Assembly: GCF_000972845.2 (NCBI RefSeq)
Contig: NC_040019.1
Span: forward strand, 8,043,774 to 8,107,773
Length of the DNA: 64,000 bases
Reading direction: 5' to 3'
Source of the DNA: Larimichthys crocea
Lineage: Eukaryota; Chordata; Actinopteri; Sciaenidae
Part shown: one piece after another, positions 41,247-54,539 of the stretch
Layout: each line of letters opens with the position of its first letter
Position numbering within the stretch: the first letter of the stretch is position 1
The notes under the pieces: model-generated
Seen by the model: only the letters and a program-made list of their open reading frames with translations
The model's database searches: none
Told to the model about the DNA's origin: nothing
Made by a program: the position numbers and the translations under genes

Positions 41247-44200
41247 AATTATTGATCACAGTGAAAATCAAGATGGATTTGTTATGTCTGCTCCTTAGCT
41301 GATGCAGCATGTAACTCAAAACTACTTTTAGTGGTTTAAGCTGTAAGAAGTGCAGAAATAAATCATAAAGAGACCATGTTCCCCTGGTGTAAGGTTAAAT
41401 TCATTTTCTCAAGGTCTCCCTGGGATGTTATGCATTGTATGCTGCACTAAACCCCAATGCAAAATTCATAACCTTTCTACTTAAAGATGTAATCAAAGTC
41501 ATCAAACAATAGTTGTTTACTGATCCCTGGCCGAGACAAGAATTGGATGACCATGCAGTTTCTTTGTTATTAAGCTCGTAAGGAGATGTGACTCAATTGA
41601 GAATTGGAGGTACAAGAGCGATGAAGAGATATCGTAGGTGGAGAGGGGGAAAAAAAAGAAAAAAGAAGAAGAGGTACGTGGGGAGGTCACGTCTCTGGAG
41701 TGATGGAGCCGAATGAAAATGGCTCCGTATGAAGAAACACTGTCTGACATCCTCTTCAAAGGAGTAGTGAGACACAGAGAGCAGGAGGAATTGTGGAATG
41801 CTGAGAAGGAGCTGGGGGGTTATTGATTAAGAGAGCAAGAATGCATGAGTGGAGGCAGCCCAGCAAGAGAGAAAAAGGTAGAAGTAAGAAGGTGGGATGA
41901 AAAGGATGACTAAAACGGCAAGAGGAAACGCAACAAGGGGAGTTGAAAGCAGGTTCAGACTCAATCAGCAGGTAAAAGGGGAGAGAGAGAGGGGAAACGA
42001 CTGGGTATTGTGAGTAAGACACAATTATACCCCTACATCTCCAAAGTAAGCCTCTGGTGGCTGATGAGAGGATGAAAGTGGAGTAGAGGAGCAAGCAAGA
42101 GAGATAGCAATAGTGAGATAGTCAACATGTTCCGAGCTATCCCCAGAACCCCTGCTGTCCCTGCCAGTCAGCAGGCATCGTGATTTCTTCCTAATGAGTT
42201 GTTTACATCCACAGCAGTAGATCAAAACCTCACCTCCAAGTCATGGTTGGCAGCATCAATACTTCCAGATACATTAAGAATCTTAGAGTTTCGCAGCAAG
42301 TCCCTATTTTATAAACAGGGGCAAACACATTATTGCAGTTATAAGCACTCCGGTTCATCCCTAATTCCCACGACTCGGATGCCTGGGGATTGTGTCAGTC
42401 TTTTTTAATGACCAATATTAATGTTAAGTAGCATTATGGTAATGGTGGTAGCCAGGCCTATTCCACCACTTTATTAAATAAAGCTGCTTGGAAATGAATA
42501 CGATTATGGATTCTGCTGTTGTTAATGGAGCGTAGCAGAGAACAATGTTGATTTTTCTTCTCATTATTATTGTTTTGATATGATGATCAGGGTGTGTGTG
42601 TTCTGCTGCGTTTCATTCAGCTTCATGTGAACCCGCTCATGCACACGAGGACAGACATAGGCTTCAATCTGCATCTGGTAACGTATAATCTAGCATCACA
42701 GCGGGGACTTTTGCAAAACCTTGTGCGCGCAACAGAGGTGCAGAGCGAGAGATAAAGTAAGAGACAGCAAGAATTACTGTACGCTCCACTGCATCCCCCA
42801 GTACTCCCTTCAAATTTCACCAGCAACAGAATCATACGGAGCTTTGAAAAAGCTGCAGCGCTGTAGAAGCACCCCATGAAGCTCTGTAGAAGCCTAGAAA
42901 TCAAAACCCTCAGTTAAAAATGCACAAACTTCTCTTAGATTACAAAAGCCTAAATATTATTCCTGTACTCCTGTCTGAGAGGAGCCCGGGGATCTTTAAA
43001 GACAGAAACATGAGAGCTTGTCTGGATTAGACAAGCTTTTGTTTGAGGCTCACCACCTGTATATGTGCATGTATCTGTGTGTACATGCACACGTGTGGCA
43101 CTGAGGCCAATCTCATAAAACCTTCCCCCGGATTTGAGGTCTCCCCTCATGGGATGATCTTTTAGCTGTCCTCAGTCTCCTCTTCTCCCACCCTCAATTT
43201 CCCCCAGAACACACACCACCTTCTCTCTTCTCTCCACGTCCCCTGAGTCGCAGACACCAGAGCACTTAACCTCAACAGGCCTCCCTCGCTACTCAGTCTG
43301 CCCCCGACACAGACGCAGCGTCACATCAACTCGGCTCATATTTAGCCCTGGATATAAAAGATTAATGTGAAGAGAGAGGAGGGGGGGAAATCAGCATTTG
43401 GGCCTGCCAAAGGCTCTACGCTCCTTCAGTCAGGGGAGCTCTCACTTGGTGCTTCTGTGGAACTGTAGAGGGTCTGTAGTTTTAGCTGAAGTGCTGAAAG
43501 GAAGAAGGCATCATGCCGAGCTTTCCACCCCGGTGTCACTTTCAGTTTACCTTCCCCTGCTGAGAATCCTCCACCAATTATTTGAGCTACAGTACACACT
43601 GCTTTCCTTCCTGCAACAAACAGTGACATCAAATACTGTGTCTTCTGGGATCTTTGAATGAAAAAAAAAAAAAAACAATCTTTGAATTTTTGACAATTCT
43701 CCATGAAAAGTGTTGGGTGGGGGGGGGCTTACTGCAAATTCAAACATAGCAAGCGATAGAATTCGCTGTGATACCTGTCCTACAATACCTACACACTGTT
43801 AATTGAATATGTAGAGACTTTGTCGATAAACATTTAAGAGGCTGCTTCTTCTTACAATAAAGAGATATAGCCTGGAGTAAGGTTACAAAAGGAAACACAA
43901 TTGGATAAAAAGATAAATCAATGATATAAGTAGATTACACAGTACTGTCTATTTCTTTAAGCAATCGTAAGTCTCTTTACAATCTCTGACCTGAGACCCA
44001 GTAAGAGAGGCAGAGAAGGAGAGACAGCGAGGAACATCCTGATGAAAAACACACACTAAGCTCCTCTCAGCACATCAAATATTAAGAGCCAATATTAGCC
44101 CTGTCTTTGTCACCCCATCACCATTGCCGGTGCAGGAAACCGCCTCATGAGAGCGCACGTGTGTGCATGCATGTGTTTTTGTATGTGTTGTGGAGTGGAA

Positions 44201-46018
44201 GTAATTGTGTGACAGAGGCATGAGTGGGTACGGTAGCTGTGAAAAGGGAGAGGTCACTCACAGGGCATTGCTTAGAAAAGGCACTCCCTCATTTTTGTGA
44301 TTTCTTGAGAGTTGGGATTGAAAAGGATTTTTTTTTTTTTTTTAAAGGGAATATTTGTACTGCATGGTTTCTGCTCTCAGTGAAGGAGAGGTGGTGTGGG
44401 CAGCACCAATCCTAAGAAGCTGACCTCATCCAGTACAGTGGCATGACTAAAACTGGTGACCCCACCCATCTGAAAGTCTTTCCGTACTCTCCCTTCACAC
44501 TCCAGAAGTGTCAGAAGTTCAAATCTGTAACATTTCACCCGCACGATTGAATGTGCTACTTTTTTTTTTCAACCCACATGTCAATAAAACATCCAAGCAA
44601 AACACCGCCTAAAAGCCAGCCGGGGGCGGTGGTGACAGCAGAATGCTCCCTGAGGTTCAGAGGGACTTAATGGTAAGTATTTGGGGTACAGAATAACTTC
44701 TTGCTCTCTCTGCAGTGGGAATGAAGGTTGCAGAGCGTTGCAGAGTTGTCTTGAGCTGACTCTCCCCAAAGCCCTCCTCTCTTGTTTGGCACTTCCCCTC
44801 TCTCCCTCTCCTCTCAACATCACCACCTCCACCACCACCACAACTACTTCCATCAATCCCCAAGACGCCTCAAACACACTTTTTCACAGAATAAAACTGA
44901 ATATTAAATTGCTGGGAGCACTCGCTGTTACTGGAGCAGCTGAATGGGGTTTGGGGAACACAGAAAGCTCATCCAGCGGGGAGGTTTGTGGCCACTTTGT
45001 CCAGCTTCAAGAGCAATGCGGGATTCTTAGTCAGTCTGCTCAGGGTGGGATGAGGTGAAGGTTTATGGTTGGCATGGGGATAAAAGGTGTAGCCTACTTT
45101 GACAAAAGCCCTGTGTTATACTGCTCCCTGAAGTACTGTGCTAGACAGGTCATATAATCCTGATTCTAGATATGCTTCCATTGCTTAGAATGTTGCTTAA
45201 CAATTAAACAAATAAACTGAAATTTTAGCAGAATAAAATAAGAATCAGTGTGTGTTTCCATCAACTATCTTTATGTTAATTTATTTACAAGAATCTTATA
45301 AAATTATGCATTCATTGGAGCAGTTGTAACTCTGATACACCACAGCATTTTTTGGCATTACTATAGGACCCAAAAGGAATGCAATGGAGACACTGGACCT
45401 TTAAGTTAGTCTACTTTCCACCACTAAGCAAATCTAATAACATTAACCTTAGGCTTTAGCATTGTCATGAACATGTTACGACACAAAATCATGCTAAACT
45501 CAAAGTGATGTTGACCCAAAACACACATTTCTATATCTACCTCTCACTCTCTACTCCATTTAGCTTAAGCCTTCCAATCTCTGGACACAACGCCGTATTC
45601 ATTATTCAGCTAACACGGGACAAAATCGATTTCCGGCCCTCATCCCTCACCTCTCACCTGCCTCCCCTTCGTCTCAGATCAACATTCCCCACAGAGTGCA
45701 AAGGGCCCAGCCACACGAGTGAGTATTCAGGGGTATTTGGCAGAATAGCCCACATTTGAGCTGGTTTAGGATTTCACATAAACACACCTTGATCCGTAAA
45801 TCTCAGCTAAGCCTGTTTCAGTTTCAAACAGCAGGACAAGAGCCTGCTCAAACACTTAGGAAGGCGGCCTGCTGAATAGATCAAATATGGAGACTTTATA
45901 CATCCATACATCTGGCTGAAAAGACCACCTGAATGTAAATGTCTCTAAATGAATTAGTAGTACTTGTGCATGTGTGTGTGTGTGTGAATATCCAGGGTTC
46001 CACATGTGCAGTATCAAT
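41247..46018. other. intron 1 block: purine-rich and unique sequence, no gene seen
   Basis: A long purine-rich low-complexity stretch lies at about 41580-42010. There are an A run at 43661-43675, a T run at 44328-44343, a CCA-rich stretch at about 44818-44850, and a short GT run at about 45970-45985. The rest is unique. Short open frames crossing these tracts are low-complexity and not genes. Confidence 0.65.
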
Positions 46019-46020
46019 GT

Positions 46021-46086
<66 letters not shown>
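46019..46086. repeat. (GT)n microsatellite with GC steps
   Basis: About 34 GT units with two early GC interruptions (GTGCGTGTGCGT). It gives CA-rich RNA in the unc5c transcript. It is one of the two longest dinucleotide tracts in the window. Confidence 0.97.
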
Positions 46087-46087
<1 letters not shown>

Positions 46088-46734
46088 CATAACCCTGTGC
46101 ATGCATGCAGCTGCCCTCCCTACAGGGATCCGCTCCTTCAGACACATTTTCACCTCATCTGCGTTTAAGGGCATTAATATTGCACCAGCCGCGGTGGCAG
46201 GGTTAAATGGATGACTGGGGGGGAAGAGGGGGGCTGAATGTCAAATGCAATCCCTTCACTCCTTCCTTCCCTCTCCCTTCCTCTCCTTTTCTTTTTTTTT
46301 TTTTTTTTTCTGCTCTGATCCAGTACGACATGAGGAGTTCAGGGGGTGTTGTAGCTGGCTCTCCACTGAGACGAGATCCAGAAGCCACAGTGCCAGCGTG
46401 TGTTCTCTGTTTAGAGGATTGTACAATCCTTCTCATCAGCATTTACATTAGCGGCTCCTGCTGTTCTTGCTCTCTCCTTCCCTGTCGCTCTCTATCCATC
46501 TATGCATTAGCAATATCCAACAAAAGGGACCAAAAAGGAAAAAAAAGAAGAGGATAAAGATGGGGCGTGCTGCAGAGCTTCAAATGTTACCATTAACTTC
46601 AACAAATGTCAGCCTAATCATTAGTAATTATAAAAGGAATATTGTTTAAAATGAAAAGATATTTACAATCTTGTTAACATGTTTAAAGGTATCCCTAGAG
46701 ACTAGGACGGCACACACAATACATTATCCACTCC

Positions 46735-46990
46735 ATCCCTATCACATTAATCTGCCGTGCTGGGACTATAGTGCTATGCAAAGACTGAAGCCTTTCATGT
46801 TGCTTCTCTAATTAAGTCCCATTCCTATCACTGAATTTATCACTGAGACATGCAGTGGGCTGGCTGAGGAGAAAATAAGGGGCGGTGCACGGTGGCCCGG
46901 GAAGACTGACATCAGCGAGGTCACTCAGAGGTTAGGTTAACAGGCATACACAAGCTCCTGAAAAATTAAAAGCCTGAGATCACGAAAGCT
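46735..46990. promoter_or_regulatory. candidate conserved intronic element with POU-like site
   Basis: A non-repetitive block with CACATTAATCTG, TATGCAAAG at 46775-46783 (POU octamer-like half), CTCTAATTAAGTCC near 46805, and balanced composition. Enhancer function is inference only. Confidence 0.25.
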
Positions 46991-49900
46991 TCACTCCAAG
47001 TACAAGTGGCATGACCTGGAGGATTTGTGAGAAGAGTGCAGTGTAGATGGGCACGCAGATACACGTTGCAAACACACACACACACACAGCGCTGGTGTTA
47101 ATGCACTTGTGTGTTGATCAGCTTCCACATGGGTAACCCCTCCAACACACGTAGTGACACACACTCTCATTCCTCCTGTTCAAAGTCAGACAGAAAAATC
47201 CACACAAACCATTCCCAGTGATTGAGTGCTCAGTGGAGTGAACAGCTGCAGATACACACCAACAGGACAGATGCACCAACAATGCAGCTGACGGACAGAT
47301 CATATCTCTTTCTCTCTGTTTTTTCGTCTTTATCCACACATGCACACACACACACACACATTCAGCAGTGGTTGTGCTTACTGAAGTGTGAGGTATACAG
47401 TAAGTGTTGTTATGCAGGGTCATAGGGCCACGGTGTCAGCACTTCATTCAAGTGTTCGAATGCCAATTATAAAGAGTGTTAACGTGCATCACTGACAGAG
47501 GTTTGGTTTCAGAAAGCGGGCATTTATGAAGTCTTCGCAATAAAAAAGATGTCGATGCTACTTCCTGCACTATTTACATTTATATCAATTGTAAACAACA
47601 CTAAATTGATTATCATGCCACAATAAAAATAGGGTTTCGAAATTGAAATCACCTCTGCTGACCAAACAAGGAATTTCCTATAGCTCTAAATGTCTAAAAT
47701 GAGAGGGGGGGGGAACAGATGCATATACAAAATGTATCTATATTTTGCTCTAATCTCTCTCATCCCCAAAGGGGAAACAAGAAGGGAGGATTTGCTAACA
47801 TCGTCCTCAGTTCACCCATGAAACAACATACACTACAGGTCATTTTAAAAACCGTAAAATATATTTTAAGTTAAACACTTCATTGTGCTTCTTGCTTGAT
47901 GGAATAACTTTGTCTCCTAGATTGCTTATTAAATACCTTTCACATCTGTCAGTGGTGGTTCGTGTGTAAACAAACATGTTTTGACAGCAGAGATCCAATG
48001 AGTTGATACAGAATAATGAGTCAGTTAGCAGGGGGAAAAAAAGCAAGCTGCCAAGCCCATCTTCCCTTATTGACTATCTGCCTCCCCTGGCTGTACAAGT
48101 ACTCTTGGTCATCTCTAATGACATCTCTTAGAAACAGTTAGTAAACATGAGATTAACTTGGCAGAGCATCTCAAAGAATATGTTTGTGCGTTCTTTTGTA
48201 CAAGAGCAAAAAAAAATAAAAATGCATGCATGCTTGAAATGTTCAATTTGAAGTGTACTGTATTCAGGATGTCCTTGAGGTGCTTGTGTAAATTCCAGAT
48301 TTTCTTGACGTCTTGGACACATAAAATAAAATAAAATAAAATATGCCATTCATCATTCAAAGCTCTATCTGAGCTTCTTTTTTTCCGAATTCCCCAAACC
48401 ATATGCCATTTCATTTCACGTGTTGTTAAAAATGAAAACGTTTGTTCCATTTTTCATCTCTTGTCACACTAGTTCTAGGTTTTCAATAAGAAGGTAGCCA
48501 TTGTTACTGAGGTTAGGAATTCTGTAGTGTAAGACTACCCAGAGAGTTAGATCCTGCACGGGTTCAACAATCACTGTGGTTTGCTTGCTCAGATGTGACT
48601 GCATACTGTCCCTGTTCTACTGAATACAATGGAGCACAGACTGACTCATTTACTCAGTCTACACGTCTGAGCCTATGCAGATGTGACACGGACTGCTGCA
48701 GATCTAGCACAAAGCAAACATAACTTACAGTAAATGAGGGTGAAAAGCCTATATTCATTTGGCTGATTCAGTGAACTGGATGAAACAAGCATTTCGGCGT
48801 CTGCTTTCATCAAGGTGTAAAAGATGAGATGAGCACAAAGTGAACTCGGAAGGAGAAATATATCTTAGCGATTGAATCTTTGACACAGAATGTTACTTTA
48901 TAATATGTAAGAGCTTTGTGATAAAAATAAACCAAAAATAACAAGTTTGATTTAACTAAAAAATCATATAAAGTATAATATTTGCCTAAATTCTCATTTG
49001 CGATCCAACAAGTAGAAAATCTGAGGTTTGAAATCAAGCAAAAAGACCAACAGCACACCGTGACGGAATCAAAGAAAAGCATACGGCTCAGTGGGGAAGA
49101 GCAACCTTGAAAATATCAGCAAAGTCAAATTTAAATACCTCCTGATTTGAAAAACATACATCAGTCTCTCCCTCTCTGTCTCCACTCACTCCACTGTGCA
49201 TTGATTTGAAACAGGAGAAAAACAGGAGGCCTGAGTGCAAACGATGGGGGAGACGTGTGTCATTCATCCTTCCACCTCCAGGTTAATTGACAAGATAATT
49301 ATAAGACTGAGGTGAAGGATGAAAACCGACAGTCAGGGGCGCATGCTGCCAGTAAGTGAAAAGGGCTAGATGGCCCCATGAACGTGAGCATATGTTTTAA
49401 AGTGCAATTCATTATGCTGGCAGCTGTATTTGTTTATTGGTAATGAGCAACTACATGGGTAATATTGTTCATGGGAAACTTGGCTCCAACCAACCTAATT
49501 TTGTTTTTTTTCCCCTCTGACAAACATGCCAGCAGTCTCTAACACAGTGGCCTGGCTAGCCAAATAGTTTAAAAAAAAAAACATTGCGAGAACATAATCA
49601 CATGACAAGATCAGAAACAAATGTCAAGTTGTTAGTTTGTGTATGGTTCCAATGCCATATGAAAGAAGCACAATGAATGATGTAATACATTAATATTACA
49701 GAAATAAACTAATAAAATAACTTACCTAACTTTTTAACTAATTAACTTACTACTAATTTAAGCCACTGCACCCTGCATGTAATATGACCACAATAAAAAC
49801 AATGTTCTGTTAGTTTGTCAGTTTTAATGAAGTAGCATAAAATTGGCGGAGAAAATTGGGTTTTTTACATATTTTATTGTTGACCGGTTGTACTCGTGTC

Positions 49901-50219
49901 TTGTCCAGTTTGCAAAGAGAACATTTCACTGGGCAAAGCGGGCTTAAAACAGACCACACATGTGGTGGAGTCCTTTGATCAGCCGGTGAAAGCTTACCAC
50001 TGTTTTAGATTTGTTATAGTTACTCTCTTTAGAGCTCTTTCAGGCCCCTAAATGATGGTGCATGTAGTGGCAGCACATGGCTATCAAACTATTTATGTAA
50101 GAAGAAAATTCATAAGGTGATGACAAGATTTCACATGAATTATATTTGTCTTGAGCACTATAATATTAGATAAACTTTAATTAAGGCTTGTGCATCCTTG
50201 CTTTCTTTTTGATTCTTCT

Positions 50220-50400
50220 ACATTTTGGGCACCTGACAGGTAGTGTCAACTTGCGGGTTAATTGCTGTGAATTACTTTAGAATGATTGACAGCTATGGGC
50301 TCTGTGATTGGCTTGACAGGTCTCCTCCAAGTAGACAAGTAAATAACAGGGAGGTTGATAGGAGGCTGAGCTTCATAGAATATTTTTCCATGGCAACACT
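50220..50400. promoter_or_regulatory. candidate enhancer with exact PBX-MEIS decamer
   Basis: This compact non-repetitive block contains the palindrome ACCTGACAGGT near 50231, GGGTTAATTGCTGTGAATTAC near 50256-50276, the exact PBX-MEIS decamer TGATTGACAG at 50283-50292, and a related TGATTGGCTTGACAGG just after it. Clustering of homeodomain and TALE-type sites suggests an enhancer. Motifs are direct; activity is inferred. Confidence 0.4.
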
Positions 50401-51369
50401 TGATTGAGAGTCTCCTTATTTTAGATTCGCCTTATTTCAGAAATTCTAACATGGTTTTTATGTGACCCTGTTTTGCATTTCAAAAATAAGTGGTGTTTAT
50501 CTTCTGCAAAGTACATACTCAATGGTCCTTAAAAATACCCTGAGATATTACTGTAAATCTCAGGTAATGCTGTACACAAGAAAGCCCTCATAGAATTAGC
50601 ATAAAAGTCTAGTACAAAGAACTGAATGATAAATGTGGCAATAAATGTAGTGAAATGGAACTTTTTTCAAGCATTGTTCGGAGAAACTAGCCTTCTGAGT
50701 CTAGCCAAGAGGATGTCAGTGAGTCATTCATTTTGCCCCCTGGGACTACATTCAAGCTTTCTCATCTCTGGCGTCCATTCTCTCTGTGTCCTTCTTTTTC
50801 TTTCTCGCGCTACAGCTTTCTTCCTCCCTTGTTCAACAGCTGTGGAGCAGGGTTAAGGTCAAGGGAATCTCACACACACACATCCAAGGATGTGCTACTG
50901 TTCGGCTTGAATGCAGCTGAGGGTGTGGAGGCGCAGGGCTGGATTTTCCCATGCCAATACTTAACTGCTGGCTGTATTTGAAACTGTGGGGAGACCTCCA
51001 CTGGCCTTTGGATCCCTCCCTTGGCCCCTGGCCCTTGGCCCAGAGGCTGTGTCCTCTCCCCTGCTGGGACACTCAATGGACTATGTGTGTGTGTGTGTGT
51101 GTGTGTGCTGGGTGTGTTAATGGCCAATCTCAGGAGGGGTTCTGTCATTCAGTCATCAGCCATTCAGCCACCAGTCTCAACATTGCGGGCCGCCAGCCCC
51201 TCGCCCAGGGCAAGTCATCTGTCTTTAAAAGACAAACTCTTTCCCTCCACCCTAAAAACTCCTTTAATTTCCCTAATGCTCCATTTTTCTTCACCGATTT
51301 ATTTTCTGAAGTAACTGTCTCTGTAAATATATCTTTCTCCCTGTTTTTCTCCCCCCTTCTGTGTTTTAG

Positions 51370-51652
51370 TCTCACAAAATTACTGTTTGCCTTGCTATGT
51401 CCCTCCCTCCTTCCGTCCTCGCCGACATCCATCCAGTCCCGAGGTTTGTGTAGGACATCTCCTGCAGAGGGAGTTGAAAGCATTCCTTTGCCTTCCCTGT
51501 CATCATGGCTTATTTAATAACTATCCCAATAAAGTCAACAACAAGGCCCACGATGCAACCCCCACCATCCCCACCCCTTTCCACTGTGGGCCCCCAACCC
51601 TCGCCCTCAGGTCTGATGAATGGGTCCATCAGGCATGCCAGCTGCCCCGGAG
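51370..51652 (+). other. possible antisense exon: splice-bounded open interval
   Basis: On the plus strand, opposite to unc5c, a very strong acceptor (about 35 nt of mostly pyrimidines ending TTCTGTGTTTTAG at 51369) and a good donor (GGAG then GTGAGC at 51653) bound 283 bp. One frame stays open through all 93 whole codons, starting SQNYCLPCYVPPSFRP and ending WVHQACQLPR. I recognise no protein family in it, and the composition is C/T-rich, which lowers the chance of stops. It could be a noncoding or coding antisense exon, a cryptic exon, or chance. Confidence 0.2.
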
Positions 51653-54539
51653 GTGAGCAGGCTGCCCCCGCCGGGCAGCCAGGCCACCGAGCCAGGGGGA
51701 GGAAGTGGAGCAGAGCGGAGAGGGGCAGGGCAGGGCCGGCATGCCAGAACTCACACTAGGCAAAGCTTGGACAGAAAGAACTAGTGGAAATATGGAGAAA
51801 CATGGGGAGGGCCGGTGAAGCAGAGGGGTACAGGATGCTCACGCAAACAGGGGGCCAGCCTGAGCGCCAGCAAAACAGTAGGTAGTATGGATACACTCAC
51901 AACATGTTTTTGCTCACTGCTTGCTCATGACTTTCCACTTCTCTTGACAACAGTTGTTCCATATTCTACTAGGCGGTGCACTCTGTAACATTTGAAAAGC
52001 TCCAAAAAAAACAACAAAGAAAAAAAAATGGAAAAAGTCCAATTCAGAAAATTTGCATTTGTACAATGTGCTTTGCATTAATTAAACAAAATGTATCATG
52101 GAGAGCATGTGGTACACCAAACTCTGTAAGCTTCTCATGTAGCATTGTAGGTGCATAAATTACATAGTGTATGGTGTGGCTTTGCATTTGGTAGAACACA
52201 CTTATGTATGTGTGTGTGTAAACAGAACCACAGAAAAGAGGGCGAGAGTAGAGGAGGCAAACTATGAAGCCACATTATGAATCCTTAATTGGGCAAACAA
52301 ACATTGGATATGCATTAATCTGCAAGGCCACACTCATGAATTAAGAAAAGGTTGATAATTAGTGCGGCCAGCGCGCAGCCATACAGCACAAACAAACGTG
52401 AGTGACAACTGCTGCACAGATGGCGGTTTTAAAACTAAACCAGAACTATTCAGAAAACACAATGAGCCTTGATTATAAGTTGTTTCCATACTACCTGTCA
52501 TAATTCCTCACTCTGCTCAAATTAACAGCTTATGTGATCCACTCCCATCCGCTCCTGCCAAATAGCTAACCATGCCCTCTATTCATTACACCGCAGTCTC
52601 CCTGTGCCACTCACAAAGCTGCTGCCAGCCTCGGGTTTGTTGTGCAGACACACAGAGATGGTAAAATGGTCAGAGCAACAAAGCTGGCTGAGAGAAATCT
52701 TGACAGAGTGAGAAAAGAGCAGAAGCTGAATGTTTCCCCACCGCACATGAATCGTCAAGTGAAAGGGGACGACATCCAGGATGAGGGAATGTTATTCAAC
52801 TGGGACTGTGCATCAAGTCCTGTAAAAAGACATATGGCGGAGGCAAAAAAAAAAGTACAGTATCGACATCCACAACACCATTTTTCTTAATCTGAGTTTC
52901 TATGGAAAGACTGGCTAGATTTACTCAAGCATAGTTTGCCCACTAGAGTCTTCAGACTACCACTGGCTTTGATTTGCTGCTATATTCCCTAGCTGCTGCT
53001 GGGTTAGTTGCTTACCTACCTGTTAAAAAATCTTTTATCTCCATCCAGCTTACTTTCTGTCTTTACGTTCCCATCCTTCACCATTGGGGAAATCTTTATT
53101 TTCGTATCCAAGCAAACATTTTTATAAATGCAAACAGGCTCTCTGAAGACATCTTCAGAGGCGAGACTTGCCCTGTACCTGAAAGTGTAGCAGCATGTCT
53201 CTCCTGGCCCCGACCCTCAGAGTAAGCACAGCTGTGTTGAATATTTCCCTCACTCTTCAGTTCATTTGAGGGTGATCTGAGCCTGGTTAGCCCCCAGGAC
53301 ATGGAGCGGTAAACAGGCCTGACTATCAAAGCAAACCACCCTGGTCAGAAAGACTGGAATATGAGCCTCTGACCACTGAAGTTGTGGATGCAGGCAGTCA
53401 GCAGCTGGGCAGAGCTCAAAGGCACCCTGACTTGACCGAGTGCTTACAGGCTGAGAAAACAAGACTCTCTGCATCATCAGTGAGCAGCAGAAGGATTGTA
53501 TGTCCACTGTAGCCATTACTGTAATCACTACACTCTAAGTGGGAAATGGCTTTAACTAATTTAATAATCACCCTGGCACTTGGAAAACTACATACATACA
53601 ATATGTTATGACTTTCTGGAATTCTGTTAATAAGATAAGATATGTCTCAAATTTACATATTGTTAAATGCCCCCAAAAAATTGTGTTTACCTCATACCTC
53701 CGTACCTACTATTTCTAGAAAACAATATATGCTGGATCTCTTCCTCACTCGAATGTCAATGTGCACAACAAGACAAACAGTAAATGGCAAAAGATGGATA
53801 TCATGAGGTGGCTCAGGATGGTTGTTAAATAAGGGGAAGGGGTGAGGGTCATCGAGATGAAGTTCTGTATCAGGACAAGAGCCTCCGCTCTAAACTTCAG
53901 TTCAACTCATCATCTGGCTCCAGTCAATCTTCAGGTTAGTCATTTGGCTGAGGGCTTGACCACACAAGTCACTCATTGAGGAAGAAAGACAAACAACTGC
54001 TTTAATGGCTCAACGTCCACGTGGCAAAGAGGCCGAGGAAGCAGGCAGCAAGGCACCAAAGCGGCCATGCTGCGACTGCCCACATCCTTAGTTCGACCCA
54101 TCACCTAAACACAGACTCGTGCTCCAGGGGAAATGACTGGATGCATTTAGCTCTCCTCATCACAGAGTACTATTCATCTTCAGGAAATAGCATGCTCTGT
54201 GAGGAGTGTTTAACTTGAGAGCGTCAGAGGAGACAGAGCTAATGTTCTAACCACTAGCCTCTTGTTGGTTTTGAAGAAAAGTCAGTGGAAACAAAAAAAT
54301 GGAAAAGAGTTCCTTTTTTTTTCTTCTTCTTCTTTTTTTTTTTTACATGAATTTGTAGCATGCATCTACATCTTGATAAGCGTCTCCATTTAGTGAACTT
54401 GTTTATGATTGAGATGTACAAACCCTGGGTCGGCGTCATCATTGCACTCTCATAACATCTCATTATCGCACGCACGAGGCCACGGCCCTGGGGACAGATC
54501 TTCACCTCTGTCAAGTTGTGTCAACCTCTATAAATGTCT
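51653..54539. other. intron 1 block: GC-rich hairpin then unique sequence
   Basis: It starts with the most GC-rich part of the window (about 51580-51760), including a perfect 8-bp GC hairpin at 51660-51680. The rest is unique and AT-leaning, with an A-rich patch near 52004-52028 and a T/CTT-rich run at 54314-54344. No gene is seen. Confidence 0.6.
51660..51680. repeat. GC-rich perfect inverted repeat (8-bp arms, 5-nt loop)
   Basis: GGCTGCCC at 51660-51667 and GGGCAGCC at 51673-51680 are exact reverse complements around a CCGCC loop. A compact stable hairpin could form in RNA from either strand. It sits 8 bp after the donor of the possible antisense exon. Confidence 0.75.

Larger units (their letters stand above)
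46087..51369. other. intron 1 block: unique and AT-rich sequence, no gene seen
   Basis: It contains a T run at 46291-46309, a CA run at 47072-47088, an (AAAAT)n tract at about 48319-48342, AT-rich DNA at 49660-49900, and a GT run at 51084-51107. Two candidate regulatory blocks (46735-46990 and 50220-50400) are listed separately. The longest open frame of the window (50951-51517, 188 codons) has a GT repeat and C/T-rich composition and is not supported as a gene on its own. Confidence 0.6.

Noticed and set aside
45939..46214. Cys-Val and His-Thr repeat peptides
   Set aside because: They are translations of the GT/CA microsatellite, not a protein.
50951..51517. 188-codon open frame on the plus strand, longest in the window
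   Set aside because: It runs through a GT repeat (CVCVCV) and C/T-rich sequence, matches no known family, and crosses a strong splice acceptor rather than behaving as one exon.
51580..51760. GC-rich stretch as a CpG-island promoter or unc5c exon 1
   Set aside because: It is GC-rich but poor in CpG, and the minus strand shows no start codon with a signal peptide followed by a donor in the right phase.
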